DNA from: Holophagaceae bacterium UBA706
Lineage (GTDB): Bacteria > Acidobacteriota > Holophagae > Holophagales > Holophagaceae
NCBI GenBank assembly: GCA_002298155.1
Contig: DBME01000339.1
Span: 538-7,770 of the forward strand
Length of the DNA: 7,233 nucleotides
Direction: 5' to 3'
A model generated the notes under the pieces. That model was not told the origin of the DNA. It did no database searches and saw nothing but the letters and a program-made list of their open reading frames with translations. Position 1 is the stretch's first letter. Every line of letters starts with the position of its first letter. Shown in pieces: positions 1-7,075 of this stretch. The translations under genes were made by a program, and so were the position numbers.

Positions 1-1091
1 TGCTGGACGAACCCACCAACCACCTCGACCTGGACTCCATCCACTGGCTCGAGAACTTCCTCATGCGGTACAAGGGCTCGCTGGTGGTCATCTCCCACGA
101 CCGGCACTTCCTCAATTCCGTGTGCACCCACATCGCCGACATCGACTACCAGACGATCATCCAGTACTCCGGCGGCTACGACGACATGGTCATGCAGAAG
201 ATGCAGATCCGCTCGCGGCTGGAATCCGAGAACCTCCAGCGCGAGAAGAAGATCGCCCAGCTCAACGACTTCATCCAGCGCTTCGCCGCCGGCACCCGCA
301 GCAGCCAGGTGAACTCGCGGCGCAAGGAGGTGGAGCGCCTCACCCCCAACGACCTGGCCCGCAGCAACATCCAGCGCCCCTACATCATGTTCAGCCAGGC
401 CAAGCCCGGCGGCCGCCACGCCCTGGAATTCGAGAACGTGTGCAAGGGCTACGACGGCGAGGAAGGCCGCCTGGAGATCATCCGCGACTTCACCGCCAAC
501 GTGCCCCGCGGCGAGAAGATCGCCCTGGTGGGCCGCAACGGCGCCGGCAAATCCTCGCTCCTCAAGGCCCTCCTGGCCAACGCCCCGGGCGTCACCGAGC
601 TGGACCGGGGCATCGACAGCGGCACCGTGCGCTGGGGCCACGAGGTGAACGTGGGCTACTTCGCCCAGGACTTCCGCGAATCCATCCCGGGCGGCTACAC
701 CCTGGTGGACTGGCTGCGGCAGTTCGACCCCGACGCCCTGGTGGAGCAGATCCGCGGCGTGCTGGGTCAGATGCTCTTCCGCGGCGAGGAGGGCATGAAG
801 AAGACCGAGGTGCTCTCCGGCGGCGAGGGCTGCCGCCTGATGTTCTGCAAGCTCATGCTGCAGAAGCCCAACTTCCTGGTGCTGGACGAACCCACCAACC
901 ACCTGGACCTGGAAGCGGTCATCGCCCTGAACACGGCCCTGCAGCGCTACGAAGGCACCATCATCCTGGTCACGCACGACGAGGACCTCATCGACGAGGT
1001 CGCGACGCGCATCTGGAGCATCACCGACGACGGCATTGAGGATTTCCAGGGCACCTACGCGGAATTCCAGGCCGCCGGGAACCGTTCCTAA
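1..1091 (+). CDS. ybiT: ABC-F family ATPase, YbiT-type (3' part; start outside window)
   Basis: The reading frame is open from base 3, so the gene is cut by the window edge; 362 residues are visible. ABC-F proteins are soluble tandem-ATPase factors that act on the ribosome (E-site) and are not transporters. The visible part opens inside Walker B of the first ATPase domain (LDEPTNHLDLD), followed by its switch motif (SHDRHF, His near visible residue 32) and a charged, probably coiled-coil interdomain linker (about residues 60-130). The second ATPase domain has Walker A GRNGAGKSS (bases 531-557), signature LSGGEGCRL (813-839), Walker B LDEPTNHLDLE (from 882) and the switch His (975-977). Phrases such as SHDRHFLNSVCTHIADIDY and the C-terminal pattern of ITDD..EDFQGTYAEF match E. 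coli YbiT better than EttA, Uup or YheS, from memory. No long C-terminal extension is present. The stop lies 25 bases before the GlmS-like start, suggesting co-transcription. The family call is near certain; the subfamily is likely. Confidence 0.93.
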   Translation, partial: LDEPTNHLDLDSIHWLENFLMRYKGSLVVISHDRHFLNSVCTHIADIDYQTIIQYSGGYDDMVMQKMQIRSRLESENLQREKKIAQLNDFIQRFAAGTRSSQVNSRRKEVERLTPNDLARSNIQRPYIMFSQAKPGGRHALEFENVCKGYDGEEGRLEIIRDFTANVPRGEKIALVGRNGAGKSSLLKALLANAPGVTELDRGIDSGTVRWGHEVNVGYFAQDFRESIPGGYTLVDWLRQFDPDALVEQIRGVLGQMLFRGEEGMKKTEVLSGGEGCRLMFCKLMLQKPNFLVLDEPTNHLDLEAVIALNTALQRYEGTIILVTHDEDLIDEVATRIWSITDDGIEDFQGTYAEFQAAGNRS

Positions 1092-1105
1092 GACCTTTCC
1101 CGGCC

Positions 1106-1110
1106 GGAGG
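1106..1110 (+). promoter_or_regulatory. Ribosome binding site of the GlmS-like gene
   Basis: GGAGG lies six bases before the ATG at 1117. It supports that start over the in-frame ATG at 1036, which would put 27 residues in front of the catalytic Cys2 and overlap the ABC-F gene. Confidence 0.85.
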
Positions 1111-1116
1111 CCAGCC

Positions 1117-3561
1117 ATGTGCGGAATCGTATCCATCTGCTACGGGACGGAGAATCCGTCCATGGGCCTGGAAGGCGGCGAGCTCCTCAAGCGCCTGGAG
1201 TACCGGGGCTATGACTCCACGGGCGGCGCCTTCATCCGCGCCGACCAGTCCATCCGCCTCCTGAAGAAGGTGGGCGCCCCCAGCAAGGTCGTCGTGGAGC
1301 TGGACCTCGACCAGGAGCGGGGGCAGCGGTTCATCGGACAGGTGCGCTGGGCCACCTACGGCGCCGTCACGGACGTCAACAGCCAGCCCCACCACGTGGC
1401 CTGCCGGGTGGAGTTCGTGGGGGCGCACAACGGCAACATCTCCAACACCGACGCCCTCAAGACCTGGCTCACGGAACGGGGCCACAAGGTGGTCTCGGAC
1501 AACGACGGCGAGATGATCACCCACGTGGCGGAGGACTACTACGCCGCGAACCTGGCCGCCCCCGAGGCCGCCCTGGAGGCCGGCCGGCGCGCCTGCGCCT
1601 CCCTGGCCTCCCCCGTCCCCGACGGGGCCCTCCTGCTGGTGGACGCGGCCCGCAAGGCCGACGCCAAGGGCGAGGGTTCGTACGCCGCCGCCTTCTGCGA
1701 CCCTCGGGTCCCGGGCGTGGTGGCGGTGAAATCCGGCTCCTCCCTCTACGCCGGCATCGGCACGGACGCCTTCGGGGAGTTCGTGGTGGTCTCCAGCGAC
1801 CTCACCTCGGTGCTCAGCAAGACCCGCATGCTCATCCCCCTCGCCGAAGGGGAGGGGCTCTGGTTCACCGAACGCGCCTACGCCGTCTTCCCCCTCAAGG
1901 GCGAGCTGGCCTTCAGCGCCCCCCGGCCCCGGCGCTCCAAGCTCAATGTTCGGGACACCGGCCTGCGCGCCCCCTTCCGCTACTTCATGGACCAGGAGAT
2001 CGCCTCCTCGCCCGAGAACCTCGCGGGGATCCTCCGCTACTACTTCCGCGACCCATCCACCGACGGCCTGTTCCACGCCTTCGAGGAGCGCATCGACCTG
2101 GGCAAGGCCCTCCTGATGAAAGTCCTGGCCCTCTACGACGCGCCGGACGAGACCTCGCTGGTCGAGGCGTTCCGGGCCCTGCGGGCGGACCCCGTCAACC
2201 AGGAGCTCATGGCGTGGGTGAAGCCCCACCAGGAAGGCCTCCGGCCCCTCCACGGCAAGCCCGAGTCCGACGAGCGCGCCCTGCTGGCCGACCTGTTCCG
2301 CCTGGAGCCGGACGCCGGCCCCGAACTGGCCGTCTACGACGCGCTCCTGGTGTGGAAGAAGCAGCGCCGGGTCATCCGCCACCTCCAGGACCTGATCCAG
2401 GCCATCAAGTCCGCCCAGGGGCGGGTCTTCCTGGTGGCCTCGGGCACCTCCTACCACGCGGCGCTGGTGGCGGCCTACTTCTTCAACAACCTCTCGGGCG
2501 TCGGGGTCTTCCCCGTGAACCCCGGCATGTTCCGCTCGATGTACATGAACACGCTGGATCCCCGGGACCTGCTCATCGGCATCACCCAGTCCGGCGAAAC
2601 CAAGGACCTGGTGGACATCTTCCAGGACGTGCGCGCCCGGGTCCCGGCCCTGCGCCGCATCGCCCTGGTGAACAACGAGAACAGCCGCATCCCCCAGGAA
2701 CTGGTGGAGTTCTACCTGCCGATCCTCTGCGGCCCCGAGATCGCGGTGGCGGCCACCAAGAGCTTCCTGAACCAGGTGGCCGTCCTCTACGTCATCGCCG
2801 CCTCGTTCTCCCTCACGGACCGCAAGATCGCCGCGCGCCTCCAGGCCGCAGCGGACCTGGTGACCCGCACCCTGGCCGAATGCGGCCCCCGGGTGGAGGA
2901 GGCCGCCGTGCGCCTCCACCTGGAGCCCTCCCTGCACATCCTGGGCACCGGGCTCATCGGTCTGGCCCGGGAAGGGGCCCTGAAGATCCGGGAAGTGGTG
3001 CTGAACCACGCGGAGGGCTACGACGCCGCCGAGTTCAAGCACGGGCCCAACACCATCCTGGGCAAGAACACCCTCTTCTCCATCGCCGACCTGGCCGGGC
3101 TCCTGGACGCCCATGAGGCCCGGCGCGGCGAAGGTCCCTTCGCCGGCGGCATGGAGACTCTCCAGGCCCGGCCGGAGCTGGTGGAGGCCCACTTCTCCAA
3201 CTACCCGCTGCTCTTCATCTGCCCCGCCGAGGAGCGGGACATCCGCATCACCATCAGCCAGATCCACACCCACAAGATCCGCGGCGCCGACATCCTCCTC
3301 ATCGCCGAGGCCAACCCCGACCTGGCCATGGCCGTGAAGGGCAAGCCCATGGGCCAGGACCGGTACTGGTCCGAGTACCTGGAGGTCCCCGCCTGCGGCG
3401 ACCCGAACCTTTTCGTGTTCGCGGCCTCGGTGCTGTTGCAGCGGCTGGCCTTCCGCATGTCGGTGCTCAAGATGGAGTACCTGGACCGCCTGCGGGTGGC
3501 CGATCATGGCGTCCACCCCGACAGCCCCAAGAACGTGTCCAAGTCCATCACGGTGGATTGA
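1117..3561 (+). CDS. GlmS-like glutamine amidotransferase / double-SIS protein, enlarged (814 aa)
   Basis: Probable glutamine:fructose-6-phosphate aminotransferase, which makes glucosamine-6-phosphate for cell-wall amino sugars, or a close relative; cytosolic. The start gives MCGIV, so Cys2 becomes the N-terminal nucleophile after Met removal. In the amidotransferase domain (about 1-265) RWAT (77-80), the oxyanion-hole HNG (104-106) and Asp130 (E. coli Asp123) are kept, while the usual RWATHG is RWATYG. The first SIS domain (about 435-575) has SGTSY (442-446), TQSGET (490-495) and EIAVAATK. The second (about 595-814) has EGALKIRE with Glu626, KHGP with His642, and a C-terminal KNVSKSITVD with Lys809, matching E. 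coli Glu488, His504 and Lys603. Thus glutaminase, isomerase and Schiff-base residues are present; Ser347 is Thr490 and Ala602 is Ser808. It is about 206 residues longer than E. coli GlmS: roughly 40 extra in the amidotransferase part, 100 between the YFMDQEI motif and SIS1 (about 311-410), and 68 after KHGP. The fold is certain; the exact substrate is not, because the insertions are unusual. Confidence 0.9.
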   Translation: MCGIVSICYGTENPSMGLEGGELLKRLEYRGYDSTGGAFIRADQSIRLLKKVGAPSKVVVELDLDQERGQRFIGQVRWATYGAVTDVNSQPHHVACRVEFVGAHNGNISNTDALKTWLTERGHKVVSDNDGEMITHVAEDYYAANLAAPEAALEAGRRACASLASPVPDGALLLVDAARKADAKGEGSYAAAFCDPRVPGVVAVKSGSSLYAGIGTDAFGEFVVVSSDLTSVLSKTRMLIPLAEGEGLWFTERAYAVFPLKGELAFSAPRPRRSKLNVRDTGLRAPFRYFMDQEIASSPENLAGILRYYFRDPSTDGLFHAFEERIDLGKALLMKVLALYDAPDETSLVEAFRALRADPVNQELMAWVKPHQEGLRPLHGKPESDERALLADLFRLEPDAGPELAVYDALLVWKKQRRVIRHLQDLIQAIKSAQGRVFLVASGTSYHAALVAAYFFNNLSGVGVFPVNPGMFRSMYMNTLDPRDLLIGITQSGETKDLVDIFQDVRARVPALRRIALVNNENSRIPQELVEFYLPILCGPEIAVAATKSFLNQVAVLYVIAASFSLTDRKIAARLQAAADLVTRTLAECGPRVEEAAVRLHLEPSLHILGTGLIGLAREGALKIREVVLNHAEGYDAAEFKHGPNTILGKNTLFSIADLAGLLDAHEARRGEGPFAGGMETLQARPELVEAHFSNYPLLFICPAEERDIRITISQIHTHKIRGADILLIAEANPDLAMAVKGKPMGQDRYWSEYLEVPACGDPNLFVFAASVLLQRLAFRMSVLKMEYLDRLRVADHGVHPDSPKNVSKSITVD

Positions 3562-3589
3562 GCATGATGACCCACCCGGTCGCAATGCC

Positions 3590-3611
3590 CCCGGGGCCGG
3601 ACCCCTCCGGG
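3590..3611 (+). other. Possible hairpin downstream of the GlmS-like gene
   Basis: CCCGG (3590-3594) can pair with CCGGG (3607-3611). After a bulged T at 3606, GG (3595-3596) can pair with CC (3604-3605), leaving a seven-base loop. No T-run follows, so it is not a typical intrinsic terminator. It could partly separate the upstream gene pair from gatE-gatD or slow RNA decay. Short GC-rich pairings are common in DNA of this composition. Confidence 0.3.
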
Positions 3612-3643
3612 ATGTGACAGGAATCATCAATCCCCAGCCGTCC

Positions 3644-3672
3644 TTGACGCGGGCATTCCGTACGATTCACCA
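3644..3672 (+). promoter_or_regulatory. Possible promoter for gatE-gatD
   Basis: TTGACG (3644-3649) matches five of six bases of the sigma-70 -35 consensus, and this stretch is more AT-rich than its surroundings. The -10 is unclear: TACGAT (3661-3666) resembles TATAAT at four of six positions but is only 11 bases from the -35, and the hexamers at 16-18 bases are poor. The location, 33-61 bases before the gatE start, is sensible. Only the -35 resemblance is seen; promoter function is a guess. Confidence 0.3.
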
Positions 3673-3693
3673 TCGGCGTTGAAGTCCCAACCT

Positions 3694-3700
3694 GAAGGTG
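3694..3700 (+). promoter_or_regulatory. Ribosome binding site of gatE
   Basis: GAAGGTG is a one-mismatch form of the Shine-Dalgarno core GAAGGAG and ends four bases before the ATG at 3705. It is weaker than the sites before the GlmS-like gene and gatD. The start is also supported because the conserved GLEVHQQL motif of GatE begins only 15 residues in. Confidence 0.6.
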
Positions 3701-3704
3701 CGGA

Positions 3705-5627
3705 ATGCTCGAGAAGCTGGACTATCAATCGGCGGGCCTGATATCAGGTCTTGAAGTTCATCAGCAGCTTCTCACGGCGCACAAGCTGTTCTGCCGCTGC
3801 CCCGCGGGCCTCTATACGGAAACCCACGACGGCGAGGTGCTGCGGCACATGCGGCCGACCCTGAGCGAGCTGGGCGAGTACGACGGCACCGCCCTCATGG
3901 AGTTCAAGACCAAGAAGGAGATCATCTATCTCCTGAACCATCTCAACGTGTGCACGTACGAGATGGACGACACGCCGCCCTTCCTGGTGAACCAGGAGGC
4001 CATCGACGTGGCCATCGAACTCTGCCTGGCCATGGGCATGGACATCATCGACGAGGTCCACATCGCCCGAAAGCAGTACCTGGACGGCAGTATCCCCACC
4101 GGGTTCCAGCGCACGGCCATCGTGGGCATGAACGGCGGCCTCCCCTTCCGCGGCCGGAACCTCACCGTGACGCACCTCTCCATCGAGGAGGATTCCTGCC
4201 GCGAGGTGAGCGACAAGGGCCACCGCATCGTGTGGCGCACGGACCGCCTGGGCATGCCCCTCACCGAGACTGTCACCGGTCCCGACCTCAAGACCCCCGA
4301 GGAAGTGCGCGACGCCATCCTCCTCTGCGGCCTCGTGGCCCGGTCCACGGGGCGCGTGCGCACCGGCATGGGCGCCAGCCGCCAGGACGTGAACGTCAGC
4401 GTGCGCGGCGGCAGCCGCGTGGAGATCAAGGGCGTGCCCAAGGCGGGCTACGCCGTGAAGCTCGTGCACAACGAGGCCGTGCGCCAGGTCAACCTGCTGC
4501 GCCTCAAGGACGAGCTTAACCGCCGCGGCATGCGCGAGGCCAAGGACATCCGCATCACCCCCGTGGACGTCACCGAGGTGTTCCAGGGCGTTGACCTGGG
4601 CTTCCTGCAGCGGGCCGTGCGGGCGGGTGGCAGGATCTTCGCCGTGCGCCTGGAAGGCGGCCTGGGCCTGGCCCAGTTCCCCACCCAGCCCGAGACCACC
4701 TTCCTGGACGAACTCTCCGGACGCATCCGGGTCATCGCCTGCCTGGATGAGGCCCCCATCGTCCTCAGCGGCCAGCAGATGCCCGAGTTCGCCGCCCGGC
4801 ACAAGGTCATCGAGCGCCTGCGCCGCCGGCTGCACATGAACGAGAATGACGATTTCTACATCGTCTTCGGACCCGAGGCCGACTGCCGCACCGCCGCCGA
4901 GGAGATCCGCCTGCGGTACGTGGACGCCCTGAAGGGCGTGCCCCAGGAGACCCGGCAGGCCCTGGTGGGCGGCTTCACCACCTTCGAGCGCATCCTCCCC
5001 GGCCCCGACCGGATGTACCCCGACACCGACTCGCCCCCCACCCGAATCACCAGCGAGCGCGTGGAGGCGGCCCGGGCCCGCATGCGGCCCACCCCCTGGG
5101 CGCGTTTCCACCAGTTCGGCGCCTGGGGCGTCCCCGCCGAGACCACCTCCTTCCTTATCCGCCGCGGCGGCATCGAGCTCGTGGACGCCGTGGTGAGCCT
5201 GACCGGCGCCGACGGCCTCGTGGCCGCCATCGAGATCGGCCAGCGGGCCAAGTCCCTCAAGCGCAAGGGCATCCCCATGGAGCGCCTGGGCGCGCCCGAG
5301 TGGGTGCAGATCTTCGACCTCTTCACCGGCGGGCGGATCCCCCGCGAAGCCATCCAGGTGGTGGCCTCCCACATGGCCCGGAACCCCGGCATCGACGCCG
5401 AGCGCGCCGTGGCGGACCTGGGCTTCGGGATCCAGCCCCGCGAGGCCTGGAGCCGCGAGCTGCAGGGCCTCTCCATGGAGGACTACCGCATCGACCTGGG
5501 CGATTCCGACGGCAAGCGCCTGCGCTTCCTGGCCGGCAGGGCCATGCGCCAGCTCCTGGGCAAGGCTCCGGCCAAGGAGGTGGCGGACTACCTCAGGAAC
5601 CGTCTCAACCAGGAGGCCGGACGATGA
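3705..5627 (+). CDS. gatE: Glu-tRNA(Gln) amidotransferase subunit E (archaeal-type GatE)
   Basis: GatE binds Glu-tRNA(Gln), phosphorylates the glutamyl group with ATP, and amidates it with ammonia from GatD, giving Gln-tRNA(Gln) for protein synthesis. The 640-residue product is close to archaeal GatE (about 620). Visible landmarks: the GatB/GatE signature SGLEVHQQL (14-22), KLFCRCP (27-33) with two Cys, RPTLSELGEYD (50-60), DGSIPTGFQRT (128-137 region), SIEEDSCRE (159-167) and NVSVRGGSRVEIKGV (230-244). Residues about 288-440 form the AspRS-like (GAD) insertion domain (DVTEVFQG at the start, FAVRLEGGLG, ending near MYPDTDSPP). This domain distinguishes GatE from bacterial GatB. A helical domain and a GatB/YqeY-type C-terminal tail follow, ending GRAMRQLLGKAPAKEVADYL. 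No frameshift or truncation is seen. It is the first gene of a pair coupled to gatD. Codons 7-22 are unusually A/T-ending compared with the rest of the gene. Identification as GatE is very strong; its presence in a bacterial setting is the unexpected part. Confidence 0.95.
   Translation: MLEKLDYQSAGLISGLEVHQQLLTAHKLFCRCPAGLYTETHDGEVLRHMRPTLSELGEYDGTALMEFKTKKEIIYLLNHLNVCTYEMDDTPPFLVNQEAIDVAIELCLAMGMDIIDEVHIARKQYLDGSIPTGFQRTAIVGMNGGLPFRGRNLTVTHLSIEEDSCREVSDKGHRIVWRTDRLGMPLTETVTGPDLKTPEEVRDAILLCGLVARSTGRVRTGMGASRQDVNVSVRGGSRVEIKGVPKAGYAVKLVHNEAVRQVNLLRLKDELNRRGMREAKDIRITPVDVTEVFQGVDLGFLQRAVRAGGRIFAVRLEGGLGLAQFPTQPETTFLDELSGRIRVIACLDEAPIVLSGQQMPEFAARHKVIERLRRRLHMNENDDFYIVFGPEADCRTAAEEIRLRYVDALKGVPQETRQALVGGFTTFERILPGPDRMYPDTDSPPTRITSERVEAARARMRPTPWARFHQFGAWGVPAETTSFLIRRGGIELVDAVVSLTGADGLVAAIEIGQRAKSLKRKGIPMERLGAPEWVQIFDLFTGGRIPREAIQVVASHMARNPGIDAERAVADLGFGIQPREAWSRELQGLSMEDYRIDLGDSDGKRLRFLAGRAMRQLLGKAPAKEVADYLRNRLNQEAGR
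5611..5616 (+). promoter_or_regulatory. Ribosome binding site of gatD, inside the end of gatE
   Basis: AGGAGG, a full-strength Shine-Dalgarno core, lies inside the last codons of gatE (Gln-Glu-Ala), seven bases before the ATG at 5624. It fixes the gatD start and excludes the in-frame ATG at 5300 deep inside gatE. Confidence 0.85.
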
Positions 5628-7054
5628 CCGCGACCATCCCCATCCAGGAACGGGAAGACCGGTTCCAGGGCTACCGCGGAACGGCACGGGAGGCCCTGGA
5701 GCGCTACGGCATCGGCGTGTGGAGCGAAGTGGAGATCGTGAACGACCGCGGCTCGCTCTTCAAGGGCGTGATCCTGCCCCGCAGCGAGACCTTCGACGAC
5801 CTGCACATCGTGGTGAAGCTCTTCAACGGCTACAACGTCGGCGTGGTGGCCTCCCGCATCCGCGAGGCCAGGGAGACCGGCTACAAGAAGGCCGTCTACA
5901 AGATCCCCGAGAAGGCCTTCCCGACGGATTCCCGCAAGAAGAACGTGACCCTGCTGGGCACCGGCGGCACCATCGCCTCCCGCCTGGACTACCGTACCGG
6001 CGCCGTCATCCCGGCCTTCACCCCCGGCGAGCTCTACGGGGCCGTGCCCGAGCTGGCCGACATCGCGAACATGGACACCAAGAAGCTCTTCGGGGTGTTC
6101 AGCGAGAACATGGGCCCCGAACAGTACATCGCCCTGGCCAAGGCCATCGGCGAGGAGATCGCCCGGGGCTGCGACGGCATCGTCATCGGCCACGGCACGG
6201 ACACCATGAGCCACACCGGCGCCATCCTCAGCTTCATGGTGCAGAACTCCCCGGTGCCCATCGTCCTCGTGGGCAGCCAGCGCAGCTCGGACCGCCCCTC
6301 GTCCGACGCCGCCCTGAACCTCATGAACGCCGTGCGCACCGCCGCCGAGTGCGACATCGCCGAGGTGATGCTCTGCATGTTCGGGCCCACCTCGGACAAC
6401 TACGACCTGCTGCACCGGGGCACCCGCTGCCGGAAGATGCACTCCAGCTACCGCAGCACCTTCCGCACCATCGGCGCCACGCCCCTGGCCACCGTCTCCC
6501 GCGACCGCAACGAGAACGGCCAGCACTTCACCTACCTCACCGACGACTTCCTCAAGCGCGACAAGAAGCGGGTCCCCATCATCAACCCCTCGTTCGAAGA
6601 GAAGGTGACGATCCAGTACTACTACCCCAACTTCAACCCCGACATCATCGACGGGTTGTCGGACATGGGTTACCGGGGCATGGTCATCGCCGGCACGGGC
6701 CTGGGGCACATCAACAAGCCCCTCTACCCCGCCGTCAAGCGCGCCATCCAGAAGGGCATGACCGTGGTCATGACCGTGCAGACCATCTGGGGCTACGCCC
6801 AGATGTACGTCTACGACACCGGCCGGGACCTGCTCAACCTGGGCATCATCCCCATGGACAACATGCTGCCGGAGACGGCCTACATGAAGCTGGCCTGGGT
6901 CCTGGGCCAGACCGACGACCCCGCGAAGATCCGGGAGATGCTGCTGGCGCCGGTGAACCATGAAATCACGCCGCGGGAACCGCACAATGGCTACCTTGTC
7001 CTCCAGGGCGGCTTGCCGGAGGTCGAGGCCTTCATCGGGCAGCACTGGAAATAG
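5624..7054 (+). CDS. gatD: Glu-tRNA(Gln) amidotransferase subunit D (archaeal-type GatD, asparaginase-like)
   Basis: GatD is the amidohydrolase partner of GatE: it hydrolyses glutamine (or asparagine) and passes the ammonia to GatE. The 476-residue product has a small N-terminal domain (about 1-100) with the GatD pattern VEIVNDRGSLFKGVILP and DLHIVVKLFNGYNVGV, absent from ordinary asparaginases. A two-part type I/II asparaginase fold follows. Catalytic residues are in place: Thr116 in TGGTIAS, Thr192 and Asp193 in HGTDTMSHT, and Lys271 in RKMHSS, matching Thr101, Thr177, Asp178 and Lys254 of Methanothermobacter GatD as I recall them; the Thr-Thr spacing of 76 is the same. DYRTGAV.PAFTPGEL (122-137) and VLVGSQRSSDRPSSDAA (214-230) are further GatD hallmarks. 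It is some 40 residues longer than archaeal GatD (about 435), mostly in loops of the C-terminal half (about 290-345). The ATG overlaps the gatE stop (ATGA), implying translational coupling and equal subunit supply. A stand-alone asparaginase is unlikely given the N-terminal domain and the neighbour. Confidence 0.95.
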   Translation: MTATIPIQEREDRFQGYRGTAREALERYGIGVWSEVEIVNDRGSLFKGVILPRSETFDDLHIVVKLFNGYNVGVVASRIREARETGYKKAVYKIPEKAFPTDSRKKNVTLLGTGGTIASRLDYRTGAVIPAFTPGELYGAVPELADIANMDTKKLFGVFSENMGPEQYIALAKAIGEEIARGCDGIVIGHGTDTMSHTGAILSFMVQNSPVPIVLVGSQRSSDRPSSDAALNLMNAVRTAAECDIAEVMLCMFGPTSDNYDLLHRGTRCRKMHSSYRSTFRTIGATPLATVSRDRNENGQHFTYLTDDFLKRDKKRVPIINPSFEEKVTIQYYYPNFNPDIIDGLSDMGYRGMVIAGTGLGHINKPLYPAVKRAIQKGMTVVMTVQTIWGYAQMYVYDTGRDLLNLGIIPMDNMLPETAYMKLAWVLGQTDDPAKIREMLLAPVNHEITPREPHNGYLVLQGGLPEVEAFIGQHWK

Positions 7055-7075
7055 CCCGGTCCGGCACTCCGGAAC

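Noticed and set aside
1..34. Nearly exact repeat of 1-34 at 880-913 (33 of 34 bases)
   Set aside because: Both copies encode the LDEPTNHLDL Walker B motif of the two ATPase domains. Domain duplication and codon bias explain it, so it is not a mobile or regulatory repeat.
1036..1116. Earlier in-frame start for the GlmS-like protein
   Set aside because: It would add 27 residues before the catalytic Cys, which must be N-terminal, and it overlaps the ABC-F gene. The ATG at 1117 has a good ribosome binding site.
1092..1116. glmS-type ribozyme or riboswitch before the GlmS-like gene
   Set aside because: Only 25 bases separate the genes, too few for such an RNA.
1021..3630. Very long minus-strand open frame (869 codons), with similar ones at 3744-5687 and 5588-7198
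   Set aside because: They lie opposite clear genes and arise from the strong G/C third-position bias, which removes stops on the other strand. Their products are low-complexity Gly/Val/His/Asp-rich with no family motifs.
5300..5623. Earlier in-frame start for GatD, deep inside gatE
   Set aside because: The extra 108 residues are an Arg/Pro/Gly-rich out-of-frame reading of gatE. The start at 5624 has AGGAGG and the ATGA overlap.
5624..7054. Reading this gene as an ordinary L-asparaginase
   Set aside because: The GatD-specific N-terminal domain, the DYRTGAV and SQRSSDRPSSDAA motifs and the adjoining gatE make GatD the better call.
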